Source of the DNA: Catenibacillus sp964565805 | Lineage (GTDB): Bacteria > Bacillota > Clostridia > Lachnospirales > Lachnospiraceae | Reading direction: 5' to 3' | Length of the DNA: 33,389 bases | Assembly: GCA_964565805.1 (NCBI GenBank) | Contig: CAZMGH010000031.1 | Location: forward strand, 1-33,389 | Shown here: piece by piece, positions 22,286 through 30,117 of the stretch | Layout of the letters: every line of letters begins with the position of its first letter | How positions within the stretch are numbered: the stretch's first letter is position 1 | Position numbers and translations under genes: made by a program | The notes under the pieces: model-generated | The model's database searches: none | What the model was told of the DNA's origin: nothing | What the model saw: the letters and a program-made list of their open reading frames with translations, nothing else

Positions 22286-23494
22286 ATGTTAATTGTAAAA
22301 AAGTTCGGCGGCAGTTCTGTAGCCGATAAAGACAGGATCTTTAATGTGGCAGAGCAGATCAGTGAAGATTATAAAGCGGGAAATGAAGTTGTTGTCGTAT
22401 TATCTGCCATGGGAAAGACAACCAATCAGCTGATCGCCCAGGCCAGGGATATTAATCCCCGGGCATCCCGGCGGGAGATGGACATGCTTTTAACCTGCGG
22501 TGAGCAGATTTCCACGGCTCTTATGGCCATGGCCCTGCAAAGCATGGGAATCCCTGCCATTTCCTTAAATGCCTGGCAGGTGGCTATGCATACCAACAGC
22601 AGCTACGGCAACGCCCGTCTGAAAAAGATTGACACAGAGCGGATCATGGCTGAGCTGGAAGGGGGAAAAGTGGTAGTTGTCACAGGCTTTCAGGGGATTA
22701 ACAAGTATGATGACTACACCACGTTAGGCCGGGGAGGCTCCGACACTACGGCAGTTGCCTTGGCGGCGGCTCTTCGCGCGGATGCCTGTGAGATTTATAC
22801 CGATGTGAAAGGTGTATATACGGCAGATCCCAGGATCGTGCCTAATGCCAGAAAGCTTAAAGCGATTACCTATGATGAGATGCTTGAAATGGCGTCTCTT
22901 GGGGCAAAAGTTTTACATAACCGCTCTGTGGAGCTGGCGAAAAAATTCGGCGTACAGTTAGTGGTGCGCTCAAGTCTGACGCGGGCAGAAGGCACCGTTG
23001 TTAAGGAGGTTGTAAAAGTGGAAAAAATGCTTGTCAGCGGTGTGGCCGTAGATAAAAATGTATCAAGGATTGCTGTTATGGGACTTCCCGATATGCCGGG
23101 TACAGCCTTTCGTTTATTTAACCTGATTTCTCGAAAAAAGATCAATGTGGACCTGATCGTTCAATCTGTCGGATATTCCGGGACAAAGGACATTGCCTTT
23201 ACAGTAGCTTCCGATAATGTGGATGAGATTGTGGAACTTTTAGAGAAAAATAAGGAACGCCTTGGATTCTCATCCATAGAGGTCAGCTCAGATGTAGCAA
23301 AGATTTCCCTGGTAGGCAGCGGTATTATGTCAACTCCTGGTATGGCCAGCAAAATGTTTGAAGCCTTATATGACGCCGGGATCAATACCCGGATGATTTC
23401 CACCTCTGAGATCAAGATTTCTGTTCTGGTGGATGACCGGTACGCGGAAAAAGCCATGATGGCAGTTCATGATAAATTTGAATTAGGTGAATGA
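22286..23494 (+). CDS. lysC: aspartokinase
   Basis: Phosphorylates aspartate, the first step toward lysine, threonine and methionine. The 402-residue protein begins MLIVKKFGGSSVAD, the aspartokinase signature, then GRGGSDTTAVALAAAL and YTDVKGVYTADPR for the kinase fold. The C-terminal 150 residues are two ACT domains (MPGTAFRLFNLISRKKINVD and ISLVGSGIMSTPGMASKMF) for feedback control by amino acids. ATG 22286 follows GGAGG by 5 bases; an in-frame start at 22274 would place the ribosome site inside the gene. It closes the hom cluster. Confidence 0.96.
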   Translation: MLIVKKFGGSSVADKDRIFNVAEQISEDYKAGNEVVVVLSAMGKTTNQLIAQARDINPRASRREMDMLLTCGEQISTALMAMALQSMGIPAISLNAWQVAMHTNSSYGNARLKKIDTERIMAELEGGKVVVVTGFQGINKYDDYTTLGRGGSDTTAVALAAALRADACEIYTDVKGVYTADPRIVPNARKLKAITYDEMLEMASLGAKVLHNRSVELAKKFGVQLVVRSSLTRAEGTVVKEVVKVEKMLVSGVAVDKNVSRIAVMGLPDMPGTAFRLFNLISRKKINVDLIVQSVGYSGTKDIAFTVASDNVDEIVELLEKNKERLGFSSIEVSSDVAKISLVGSGIMSTPGMASKMFEALYDAGINTRMISTSEIKISVLVDDRYAEKAMMAVHDKFELGE

Positions 23495-23566
23495 GGAGAC
23501 GCATATATAAAAATAAAACAATGTGACAGGATGTGTGATTTCCTGACAAATAGCCTGTATTTAGGA

Positions 23567-23595
23567 TTGACATTTATGTTTAAAAACGTTATAAT
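23567..23595 (+). promoter_or_regulatory. consensus promoter for the DUF4190-like gene
   Basis: Perfect TTGACA (23567-23572) and TATAAT (23590-23595), 17-base spacer, in an AT-rich setting. Confidence 0.85.
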
Positions 23596-23650
23596 GAAGC
23601 AAATCTTAAATTTTTATAAAAATTTCATAATTTAAAGGAGGAACATTGTT

Positions 23651-24085
23651 ATGGATCCGAATCAAAACTATACAAATCCGAATCAGGCGCAGCAGAATTA
23701 TGCGAATCCGAATCAGATGAATCCGAATCAGATGAATCAGAATTATATGAACCAGAATCAGATGAATCCGAATCAGATGAATCAAAATTATACAAATCCG
23801 AATTATATGAATCCGAATTATATGAATCAGAAACCTTCAAATGGCGCCGGGGTTGCTGCTTTGATTTTAGGTATTGCCGGAATCGTAACAGGTTGGCTTT
23901 GTGGATTAGGCTGTATTCTTGGTATTGTCGCAGTTATACTTGCAGTGATGTCCAAAAAGAAGATTGGACCGAATGGACTGGCAACAGGAGGTCTTGTTTG
24001 TGGTATTATTGCTATTGTTTTCGGAGCAATCTTCCTTGTTTGTACGGTTTGCACCTGCGGTATAGGCGGTATGGCAATGTTTTGA
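23651..24085 (+). CDS. DUF4190-like membrane protein with Asn/Gln/Pro repeats
   Basis: A 144-residue protein. Residues 1-62 are almost wholly Asn, Gln, Pro, Met and Tyr, built from pentapeptides such as NPNQM and NQNYM. The second half has two hydrophobic hairpins (VAALILGIAGIVTGWLCGLG, ILGIVAVILAVMSKKKIG, then LVCGIIAIVFGAIFLVCTVC), the layout of DUF4190 proteins. No enzymatic motif is seen; the function is unknown. AAAGGAGG lies about 9 bases before ATG 23651. It is transcribed alone between a consensus promoter and a strong terminator, so it is probably well expressed. Confidence 0.85.
   Translation: MDPNQNYTNPNQAQQNYANPNQMNPNQMNQNYMNQNQMNPNQMNQNYTNPNYMNPNYMNQKPSNGAGVAALILGIAGIVTGWLCGLGCILGIVAVILAVMSKKKIGPNGLATGGLVCGIIAIVFGAIFLVCTVCTCGIGGMAMF
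23705..23824 (+). repeat. 15-bp tandem repeat inside the DUF4190-like gene
   Basis: Eight in-frame imperfect units of the type AATCCGAATCAGATG, each encoding N-(P/Q)-N-(Q/Y)-(M/T). Such arrays can change length by replication slippage without a frameshift because the unit is a multiple of three. Confidence 0.85.
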
Positions 24086-24107
24086 TAATAAAATGATAAA
24101 GAGAGTA

Positions 24108-24143
24108 AAGAGGGCAGATTATTTATATATCTGCCCTCTTTTT
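24108..24143 (+). terminator. terminator after the DUF4190-like gene
   Basis: 12-bp perfect stem AAGAGGGCAGAT / ATCTGCCCTCTT (24108-24119 with 24129-24140) followed by TTT; the 5' A-run could make it act on both strands. Confidence 0.9.
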
Positions 24144-24181
24144 AGAGATTATACAAAGATTATTTGATCGGAGGAGGGAAA

Positions 24182-25024
24182 ATGTATCCATATATTTACA
24201 TTTTTGGAAAAGAATTTACAACGTATGGACTGATGGCTGGCCTAGGATGTCTTGTTGTTTTTATTATTTCTTTGATACTTATCAGAAAGACAAAATCATC
24301 TGTTGATGACCAGCTTTTTTTTATGGGATTCATACTTATAGGGGCCATTGTGGGAGCGAAGGTGTTTTACCAAATTCAGCATATAGATGAATTGTGGGTT
24401 TACCGTTCATTGATCTTTTCAGATCTTAAGTCGTTTCTTTCCTATTTTGGACAGGGACTAGTTTTTTATGGCGGATTGATCGGAGGCTGTGCTGGAGCTG
24501 TTGTTTATGCGAAGTTTTTCAAGATGAATGCCGTGCCTAACGCTGAGGCGATCATTCCATGTATCCCATTGTTTCACTGCTTTGGAAGGATTGGCTGTTT
24601 TTTAGGCGGCTGTTGCTATGGGATAGAGTATGACGGTCCGTTTTCGGTCACATACACACATGCGATCGGAGGCCCTAACGGTGTTCCTTTGCTGCCGATC
24701 CAACTGATAGAATCAGGAGCGAATCTTATCACTTTTGTGGTTATTATGTTGATGGTCAAACGTTTGAAAAGACCTTTGCAGGATTTTGGGTTGTATATGA
24801 TCATCTATTCAGCAGAACGGTTTGTTTTTGAATTTTTCAGGGGGGATGTTGTGAGAGGTTTCTTTTTAGGCCTTTCCACATCTCAGTGGTTCAGCATCCT
24901 TTTATTCCCCATTGGTTTGTATTTTCTCCTGGCAAAAGAAAATATCCTTGTTAATATTTTATTAAATGGGAAAAAGCCGATGAAGGTATATTCCGTGCGC
25001 AGAGAGTATGTTGCAGATAAATAA
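24182..25024 (+). CDS. Lgt-like prolipoprotein diacylglyceryl transferase family protein
   Basis: A 280-residue polytopic membrane protein of the Lgt family, which transfers diacylglyceryl from phosphatidylglycerol to lipoprotein cysteines. Seven or so helices and the HCFGRIGCFLGGCCYG signature (132-147) are visible. Compared with E. coli Lgt, Arg143 is kept (Arg136), but Asn146 becomes Cys139, Glu151 becomes Cys144 and His103 becomes Tyr96 (VFYGGLIGG). The C-terminal ERFVFEFFRGD corresponds to the conserved Arg239 region. It may be a paralogue with a different acceptor or donor. ATG 24182 follows GGAGGAGGG; an upstream TTG (24164) precedes that site. It is followed by tex after 23 bases. Confidence 0.85.
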   Translation: MYPYIYIFGKEFTTYGLMAGLGCLVVFIISLILIRKTKSSVDDQLFFMGFILIGAIVGAKVFYQIQHIDELWVYRSLIFSDLKSFLSYFGQGLVFYGGLIGGCAGAVVYAKFFKMNAVPNAEAIIPCIPLFHCFGRIGCFLGGCCYGIEYDGPFSVTYTHAIGGPNGVPLLPIQLIESGANLITFVVIMLMVKRLKRPLQDFGLYMIIYSAERFVFEFFRGDVVRGFFLGLSTSQWFSILLFPIGLYFLLAKENILVNILLNGKKPMKVYSVRREYVADK

Positions 25025-25047
25025 AAAATAGAAAAGGACGAGAAATT

Positions 25048-27192
25048 ATGGATATTATAGCAATACTTGCTCAGGAACTTCAGGCGCGTCCGGCTCAGGT
25101 ACAGGCAGCCGTACAGCTTATTGATGAAGGAAATACGATTCCTTTTATCGCCCGTTACCGGAAAGAAGCCACCGGATCTTTAAATGATGAGGTTTTAAGA
25201 AATCTTCATGAGCGCTTAATGTATTTAAGGAACCTGGAGGAAAAAAAGACTCAGGTGCTGAACACTATTGAGGAGCAGGGCAAGCTGACGCCTGAACTTA
25301 AGGAACAGATTGAAAAGGCTCAGACATTGGTGGCTGTGGAGGATCTTTACCGTCCGTACCGGCCTAAGCGCCGGACACGGGCGACCATTGCCAAGGAAAA
25401 AGGTCTGGGACCTTTGGCAGATTTTATCCGCCTTCAAATGGCAAAAGGGCCTTTAGAGGATACGGCAGCGGATTATATATCTGAGGAAAAAGGTGTGGCC
25501 ACGGCCCAGGAGGCGCTGGAAGGGGCCGGGGATATTCTGGCAGAGCTGATTTCCGATGATGCCAGGTACCGCACCTGGATCCGGAAGATCACCATGTCTG
25601 AGGGACGGCTGGTGTCAAAGGCCAGAGATGAGGAAGCGTCTTCTGTGTATGAAATGTATTATGATTTTGAAGAGCCGGTGAATAAGATCGCCGGCCATCG
25701 GATCCTGGCCATTAACCGGGGAGAAAAGGAAAAGTTTCTTAATGTCCGGGTGGACGCGCCGAAAGATAAGATCCTGTCCTGGCTGAAGCGTCAGGTGATT
25801 ACCCGGGAGAATCCATGGACATCTTTGGCTCTGGAAAAGGCTGTGGCGGATAGCTACGACCGGCTTATCGCTCCGGCTATTGAGCGGGAGGTGCGCAATG
25901 CTCTTTCTGAAAAAGCGGAGGATGGGGCCATAAAGGTCTTTGGCAAAAACCTGACTCAGCTTTTAATGCAGCCGCCGATTTCCGGGCGGACCGTTCTTGG
26001 ATGGGACCCGGCTTTTCGTACCGGGTGCAAGCTGGCGGTCGTAGACCCTACCGGCAAGGTGCTGGATACAGTGGTTATTTATCCTACAGAGCCTCAGAAA
26101 AAGATCAAAGAGTCTAAGGAAATCCTGAAAAAGCTTATTAAAAAGTATGGGATCACACTGATTTCTGTAGGAAACGGGACGGCGTCCCGGGAGTCAGAGA
26201 TGGTGATCGTGGATCTTTTAAAGGAGCTGGATACCCGGGTGGAATATGTGATCGTCAATGAAGCGGGAGCCAGCGTTTACTCTGCCAGCAAGCTGGCTAC
26301 AGAGGAATTTCCCAATTTCGATGTAGGTCAGCGGAGCGCGGCCTCTATTGCCAGGCGGCTTCAGGATCCTTTGGCAGAACTGGTAAAGATCGATCCTAAA
26401 GCCATCGGCGTAGGGCAGTATCAGCATGATATGAATCAGAAAAAGCTTAGCGAGGCTTTGACGGGTGTTGTGGAGGACTGTGTTAATAAGGTTGGCGTGG
26501 ATCTGAATACAGCGTCCGCTTCCCTTTTAGAATATATTTCCGGAATTTCCAAGACCATTGCAAAAAATATCGTCGCTTACCGGGAAGAAAACGGCAGATT
26601 TGTAAACCGGAGCCAGCTTTTAAAGGTGGCAAAGCTGGGGCCAAAGGCCTTTGAACAGTGCGCCGGGTTTATGCGTATTTCCGGAGGGAGCGAGCCTTTA
26701 GATGCTACCAGCGTTCATCCGGAAACTTATGACGCGGCCAGGAAACTTCTTGTCCGCATGGGCTATACATCTAAAGATATAGGAAGCGCCGGACTTTCGG
26801 GCCTTGGAAAAAAGATTACAGATTATAAAAAAATGGCTCAGGAGCTGGAGATTGGCGAGATCACGCTGAGAGATATTGTCAAAGAGCTGGAAAAACCTGG
26901 CCGTGACCCGAGGGAGGAGATGCCCAAGCCGGTGCTGCGCACAGATGTCCTGGAAATGAAAGACTTAAAGGAAGGTATGATTTTAAAAGGTACGGTGCGC
27001 AATGTGATCGACTTTGGCGCTTTTGTGGATATTGGCGTTCATCAGGATGGTCTGGTCCATATTTCCCAGCTGACCAATAAAAAGTTTGTCAAGCACCCTC
27101 TGGAAGTGGTCAGCGTAGGCGATGTGGTAGACGTTAAGGTTTTAAGCGTGGATGTGGCAAAGAAGCGGATCGCTCTGACAATGATTTTGTAA
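25048..27192 (+). CDS. tex: Tex family RNA-binding transcription accessory protein
   Basis: A 714-residue protein of the Tex/Spt6-like family, a nucleic-acid-binding factor linked to transcription and stress tolerance. Domain order: N-terminal helical part with TIPFIARYRKEATGSL (31-46), a YqgF/RNase H-like fold (LGWDPAFRTGCKLAVVDPTG), a helix-hairpin-helix part (LLEYISGISKTIAKNIVAYR, LLKVAKLGPKAFEQ) and a C-terminal S1 domain (GTVRNVIDFGAFVDIGVHQD) that ends the protein. ATG 25048 has AAAAGGACGAG upstream. A riboswitch-controlled gene follows in a separate unit. Confidence 0.96.
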   Translation: MDIIAILAQELQARPAQVQAAVQLIDEGNTIPFIARYRKEATGSLNDEVLRNLHERLMYLRNLEEKKTQVLNTIEEQGKLTPELKEQIEKAQTLVAVEDLYRPYRPKRRTRATIAKEKGLGPLADFIRLQMAKGPLEDTAADYISEEKGVATAQEALEGAGDILAELISDDARYRTWIRKITMSEGRLVSKARDEEASSVYEMYYDFEEPVNKIAGHRILAINRGEKEKFLNVRVDAPKDKILSWLKRQVITRENPWTSLALEKAVADSYDRLIAPAIEREVRNALSEKAEDGAIKVFGKNLTQLLMQPPISGRTVLGWDPAFRTGCKLAVVDPTGKVLDTVVIYPTEPQKKIKESKEILKKLIKKYGITLISVGNGTASRESEMVIVDLLKELDTRVEYVIVNEAGASVYSASKLATEEFPNFDVGQRSAASIARRLQDPLAELVKIDPKAIGVGQYQHDMNQKKLSEALTGVVEDCVNKVGVDLNTASASLLEYISGISKTIAKNIVAYREENGRFVNRSQLLKVAKLGPKAFEQCAGFMRISGGSEPLDATSVHPETYDAARKLLVRMGYTSKDIGSAGLSGLGKKITDYKKMAQELEIGEITLRDIVKELEKPGRDPREEMPKPVLRTDVLEMKDLKEGMILKGTVRNVIDFGAFVDIGVHQDGLVHISQLTNKKFVKHPLEVVSVGDVVDVKVLSVDVAKKRIALTMIL

Positions 27193-27200
27193 GCGGGGGG

Positions 27201-27229
27201 TTGCAATTTACTGCTGACAGTGCTATGAT
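27201..27229 (+). promoter_or_regulatory. promoter for the FMN riboswitch-ribU unit
   Basis: TTGCAA (27201-27206), 17 bases, TATGAT (27224-27229) with an extended -10 TG. Start near 27236, about 12 bases before the aptamer. Confidence 0.7.
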
Positions 27230-27247
27230 AAACAAAAATATAAATAC

Positions 27248-27388
27248 GTTTTCGGGGCAGGGTGAAATTCCCGACCGGCGGTACAGTCCGCGAGCTGTCC
27301 TTGTACATTGTTTTATGACAAAGTACAGGCCAGTTGATTTGGTGAGATTCCAAAACCGACAGTAAAGTCTGGATGAGAGAAGACGACA
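27248..27388 (+). promoter_or_regulatory. FMN riboswitch (RFN element)
   Basis: All conserved blocks are present in order: GGGGCAGGGTGAAATTCCCG, ACCGGCGGTACAGTCCGCGA, TTTGGTGAGATTCC, AAAACCGACAGTAAAGTCTG and GGATGAGAGAAGA. A variable hairpin (27297-27330) lies between. The RNA binds FMN, and with the terminator at 27415 it should switch off ribU when flavin is plentiful. Confidence 0.97.
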
Positions 27389-27414
27389 CGAAAGAAATAG
27401 TACGCGTGTGTTAT

Positions 27415-27440
27415 GCCCCGGCATTTTTTGCCGGGGCTTT
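27415..27440 (+). terminator. riboswitch-controlled terminator before ribU
   Basis: 9-bp stem GCCCCGGCA / TGCCGGGGC with a TTTTT loop and TTT after it, 27 bases after the aptamer. It is the expected expression platform. Confidence 0.8.
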
Positions 27441-27581
27441 GCTGTGGGCGCTTAGGGAAAGTAAGCCGCAAGGCGCCGGGCGAGCCTAGTGGGGATGCTG
27501 CCGGTATTTATAAAGGCTGGGCAGCAGCGAAGAAATTCTGGTGTCAGCTTTCGGAAACGGAAAAAAGAAGGAGAGATACCT

Positions 27582-28304
27582 GTGAATTTTGGAAAACTAT
27601 GGTCTGATGTTAAAGACCACGTAGCGTTTGTTCTTGTAGTTATTGTGATCATTGCAGTGATCATCGCCTTGGCAGTGGCAGCTCAGCGGCTTCTTTTTAA
27701 AGGCCGTCAGGAGACACGGCAAAAAACCAGAAATATTGCAGTGACAGGGATGCTGTCAGCCATTGCCGTGGTTCTGTTCATGTTTGAGATTCCCCTGCCC
27801 TTTGCGCCAAGCTTTTATGAACTGGATTTCAGTGAGCTTCCGGCGCTCATCGGTTCCTTTGCCATCGGGCCTGTGGCCGGTGTGACCATTGAGCTGTGCA
27901 AGATCCTTTTAAAGCTGGCGATTCGGGGAACGACCACAGCCTTTGTGGGAGACTTTGCCAATTTTATCATCGGGTGCAGCATGGTTGTCCCTGCGTCTAT
28001 TATTTACCATCGTTTCAGGACAAAGAAGGCGGCCCTTGGCAGTCTTATTACAGGAACCCTGGTCATGACTATTTTCGGCAGTTTGTTTAATGCCTTTTAT
28101 TTGCTTCCTGCATATTCAGATTTGTACGGACTTCCCCTGGATCAGATCGTTGCCATGGGGCATGAGGTGAATGGAAGCATTAACAGTGTGGCAACCCTTG
28201 TACTTTTTGCAGTCGTTCCCTTTAATCTTTTAAAAGGTGTTCTGCTTACGATTCTGACCATGCTTTTGTATAAGCATATCAGCCCCATCATCAAAGGCCA
28301 TTAA
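27582..28304 (+). CDS. ribU: riboflavin ECF transporter substrate-binding subunit RibU
   Basis: A 240-residue S component that binds riboflavin and works with a shared ECF energy module encoded elsewhere. The FMN riboswitch upstream is decisive for the substrate. Six or more helices; the conserved region runs TGMLSAIAVVLFMFEIPLPF then YELDFSELPALIGSFAIGPV, GTTTAFVGDFANFIIGCS and AFYLLPAY. An extra N-terminal helix (VAFVLVVIVIIAVIIALAV) precedes the core. GTG 27582 is chosen because AAGGAGAG lies 8 bases upstream and it falls after the terminator; an upstream in-frame ATG (27489) has only a weak site. Confidence 0.93.
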   Translation: MNFGKLWSDVKDHVAFVLVVIVIIAVIIALAVAAQRLLFKGRQETRQKTRNIAVTGMLSAIAVVLFMFEIPLPFAPSFYELDFSELPALIGSFAIGPVAGVTIELCKILLKLAIRGTTTAFVGDFANFIIGCSMVVPASIIYHRFRTKKAALGSLITGTLVMTIFGSLFNAFYLLPAYSDLYGLPLDQIVAMGHEVNGSINSVATLVLFAVVPFNLLKGVLLTILTMLLYKHISPIIKGH

Positions 28305-28306
28305 TA

Positions 28307-28335
28307 TTGTCATTTAAAAGCCGGTGTGTTATAAT
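28307..28335 (+). promoter_or_regulatory. promoter for the tsaE-tsaB-rimI operon
   Basis: TTGTCA (28307-28312), 17 bases, TATAAT (28330-28335). Leader of roughly 100 bases to tsaE. Confidence 0.75.
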
Positions 28336-28443
28336 TTACTGGTTCAGTCAATGTTTGACGTAGAAACGGTAATATTTATAACAGGCCGACTTTTTTGCCT
28401 TTTAAAGGCCGACGGCAATGTTTATAAGAGAAAGAGGGATGGC

Positions 28444-28878
28444 ATGATCGAGACGTTCAGCGCAAAGGAAACCTTTGAGGCAGGCCGCCGAATGGGCAGC
28501 CAGGCAAAGCCGGGAGAGGTGTACTGCCTGCTGGGGGATCTGGGTGTGGGCAAGACGGTGTTTACTCAGGGTTTTGCCCGGGGACTGGGCATTGAAGAGC
28601 CGGTGAGCAGTCCTACATTTACGATCCTTCAGGAATATGAGGAGGGACGTATCCCCTTTTATCATTTTGATGTGTACCGCATCTCTGATCCGGAAGAGAT
28701 GGATGAAATCGGTTTTGATGAATATATTTACGGTTCCGGAGTCTGCCTGGTGGAGTGGGCCAATCTTATTGCTGATTTGATCCCGTCATTTGCAAAGACC
28801 GTGTGTATTGAAAAAGACCTGGAAAAAGGCTTTGACTATCGAAAAATAACTGTGGGGGAAGGAGATTTTGGCGTATGA
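28444..28878 (+). CDS. tsaE: tRNA t6A biosynthesis ATPase TsaE
   Basis: A 144-residue P-loop ATPase needed, with TsaB and TsaD, to make N6-threonylcarbamoyladenosine at position 37 of ANN-decoding tRNAs. Walker A is GDLGVGKT; then SSPTFTILQEYEEG and FYHFDVYRI, both typical of TsaE, and CLVEWANLI near the end. ATG 28444 has AGAGGG 6 bases upstream; an ATG 120 bases earlier in frame would start within the leader, just after the promoter -10. Its stop overlaps the tsaB start (ATGA), a sign of coupled translation. Confidence 0.95.
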   Translation: MIETFSAKETFEAGRRMGSQAKPGEVYCLLGDLGVGKTVFTQGFARGLGIEEPVSSPTFTILQEYEEGRIPFYHFDVYRISDPEEMDEIGFDEYIYGSGVCLVEWANLIADLIPSFAKTVCIEKDLEKGFDYRKITVGEGDFGV

Positions 28879-29594
28879 AAATACTGGCCATTGAAAGTTC
28901 CGGGCTGGTGGCATCTGTTGCCCTGTGGTCCGATGGATGCCTTACCGGTGAATTTACTACAAATTTTAAAAAGACCCATTCCCAGACCCTTTTGCCTATG
29001 CTGGATCAGCTTCTCTCCACTTTGAATGTCAAACTTTCAGAGTGTGACGCTATTGCTGCGTCGGCAGGGCCGGGCTCTTTTACCGGCCTGCGGATTGGAA
29101 GCGCTACAGCGAAGGGCCTGGGTCTGGCGCTGGGGCTTCCCATTATTGAGGTGCCTACAGTGGATGGGATTGCCTATAATCTGTTCGGCACAGACCGGGT
29201 CGTATGCCCCTTGATGGATGCCAAGCGGCAGCAGGTCTATACAGGCTTATATACGTTTGACAATGACCGCATGACAGTGATTTCTCCTCAGAAGGCGGTG
29301 AGCATTTTCCAGATCCTGGAGGAGATTAATGCTCTTGGGCGTCCGGTGATCTTTAACGGGGACGGAGTCCCTGTTTACCGGGAGACGATTCAGGAACAGT
29401 GTCATGTACCTTTCTGCTTTGCCCCGGCTCATGCCGCGGCTCAAAGAGCCGGTACTCTGGCCAGCCTTGGGGCTGTATACTGGGAGAAGGATAAGTCCCA
29501 TGTAGTCAGCGCCCGGGATCACAAACCGGAGTATTTAAGATTGTCCCAGGCAGAGCGGGAGATGGCGGAAAAGAAGGCGCGGCAGAATGGATGA
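28875..29594 (+). CDS. tsaB: tRNA t6A biosynthesis protein TsaB
   Basis: A 239-residue ASKHA-fold partner that dimerises with TsaD. N-terminus MKILAIESSG and SAGPGSFTGLRIG are hallmarks; the metal-binding histidines of TsaD are absent, as expected for TsaB. The C-terminal part is the less conserved subdomain. It overlaps tsaE by 4 bases and rimI by 8 bases, keeping the three genes tightly coupled. Confidence 0.95.
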   Translation: MKILAIESSGLVASVALWSDGCLTGEFTTNFKKTHSQTLLPMLDQLLSTLNVKLSECDAIAASAGPGSFTGLRIGSATAKGLGLALGLPIIEVPTVDGIAYNLFGTDRVVCPLMDAKRQQVYTGLYTFDNDRMTVISPQKAVSIFQILEEINALGRPVIFNGDGVPVYRETIQEQCHVPFCFAPAHAAAQRAGTLASLGAVYWEKDKSHVVSARDHKPEYLRLSQAEREMAEKKARQNG

Positions 29595-30030
29595 TCTTGA
29601 AATTTTCCAGGCCGATCTTAAGGATCTGGATGAGATTCTTAAGATCGAGCAGTGTTCCTTTACAGATCCGTGGAGCCGTCAGGGCTTTGAGGATGCTTTA
29701 AAATATGAATATTCCAGCCTTTTAGCTGCCCGGGTCAATGGACGGATGGCAGGCTATTGCTGTCTTTACCATATTATGGATGAGGGCGAGATTGTCAATG
29801 TGGCTGTGGCAGAGACTTTCCGCGGCAAAGGTATCGGAGAGCGGATGATGCAGGCTTTGCTTGCCCTGGGTAGGTCTAAAGGCGTTGATCGTTTTATCCT
29901 GGACGTACGTGTGGGAAATGCTCCGGCGATTAAGCTTTATAAAAAAATGGGATTTTTCCCATTGGCCCTGGAGAAAAATTTTTATGAAAATCCTGTGGAG
30001 GATGGCTGGCTCATGGAACTGAAGGTTTGA
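29587..30030 (+). CDS. rimI: ribosomal protein S18-alanine N-acetyltransferase RimI
   Basis: A 147-residue GNAT enzyme that in E. coli acetylates the N-terminal alanine of ribosomal protein S18. The acetyl-CoA loop is RGKGIGERMMQALL; the later NAPAIKLYKKMGF segment and NFYENPVEDGWLM ending are typical of RimI. Its position directly after tsaB is the standard Firmicutes order. It overlaps tsaB by 8 bases. A short hairpin with a T-run follows 28 bases after its stop. Confidence 0.92.
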   Translation: MDDLEIFQADLKDLDEILKIEQCSFTDPWSRQGFEDALKYEYSSLLAARVNGRMAGYCCLYHIMDEGEIVNVAVAETFRGKGIGERMMQALLALGRSKGVDRFILDVRVGNAPAIKLYKKMGFFPLALEKNFYENPVEDGWLMELKV

Positions 30031-30058
30031 GATCGGTGAATAGTAATTCCTGTCTTAT

Positions 30059-30081
30059 GCCCCTTTGTGGGGCCGTTTTTT
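30059..30081 (+). terminator. short hairpin/attenuator between rimI and rnz
   Basis: Stem GCCCC / GGGGC with loop TTTGT, then CG and six T. The 5-bp stem is weak and may only partly stop transcription inside the cluster. Confidence 0.55.
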
Positions 30082-30117
30082 AAATATAGAAGCGAAAAAC
30101 AAAGAAAGAGGGTAATC

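Noticed and set aside
23649..23840. Minus-strand Ser/Asp/Tyr repeat protein
   Set aside because: It is the antisense reading of the 15-bp tandem repeat in the DUF4190-like gene.
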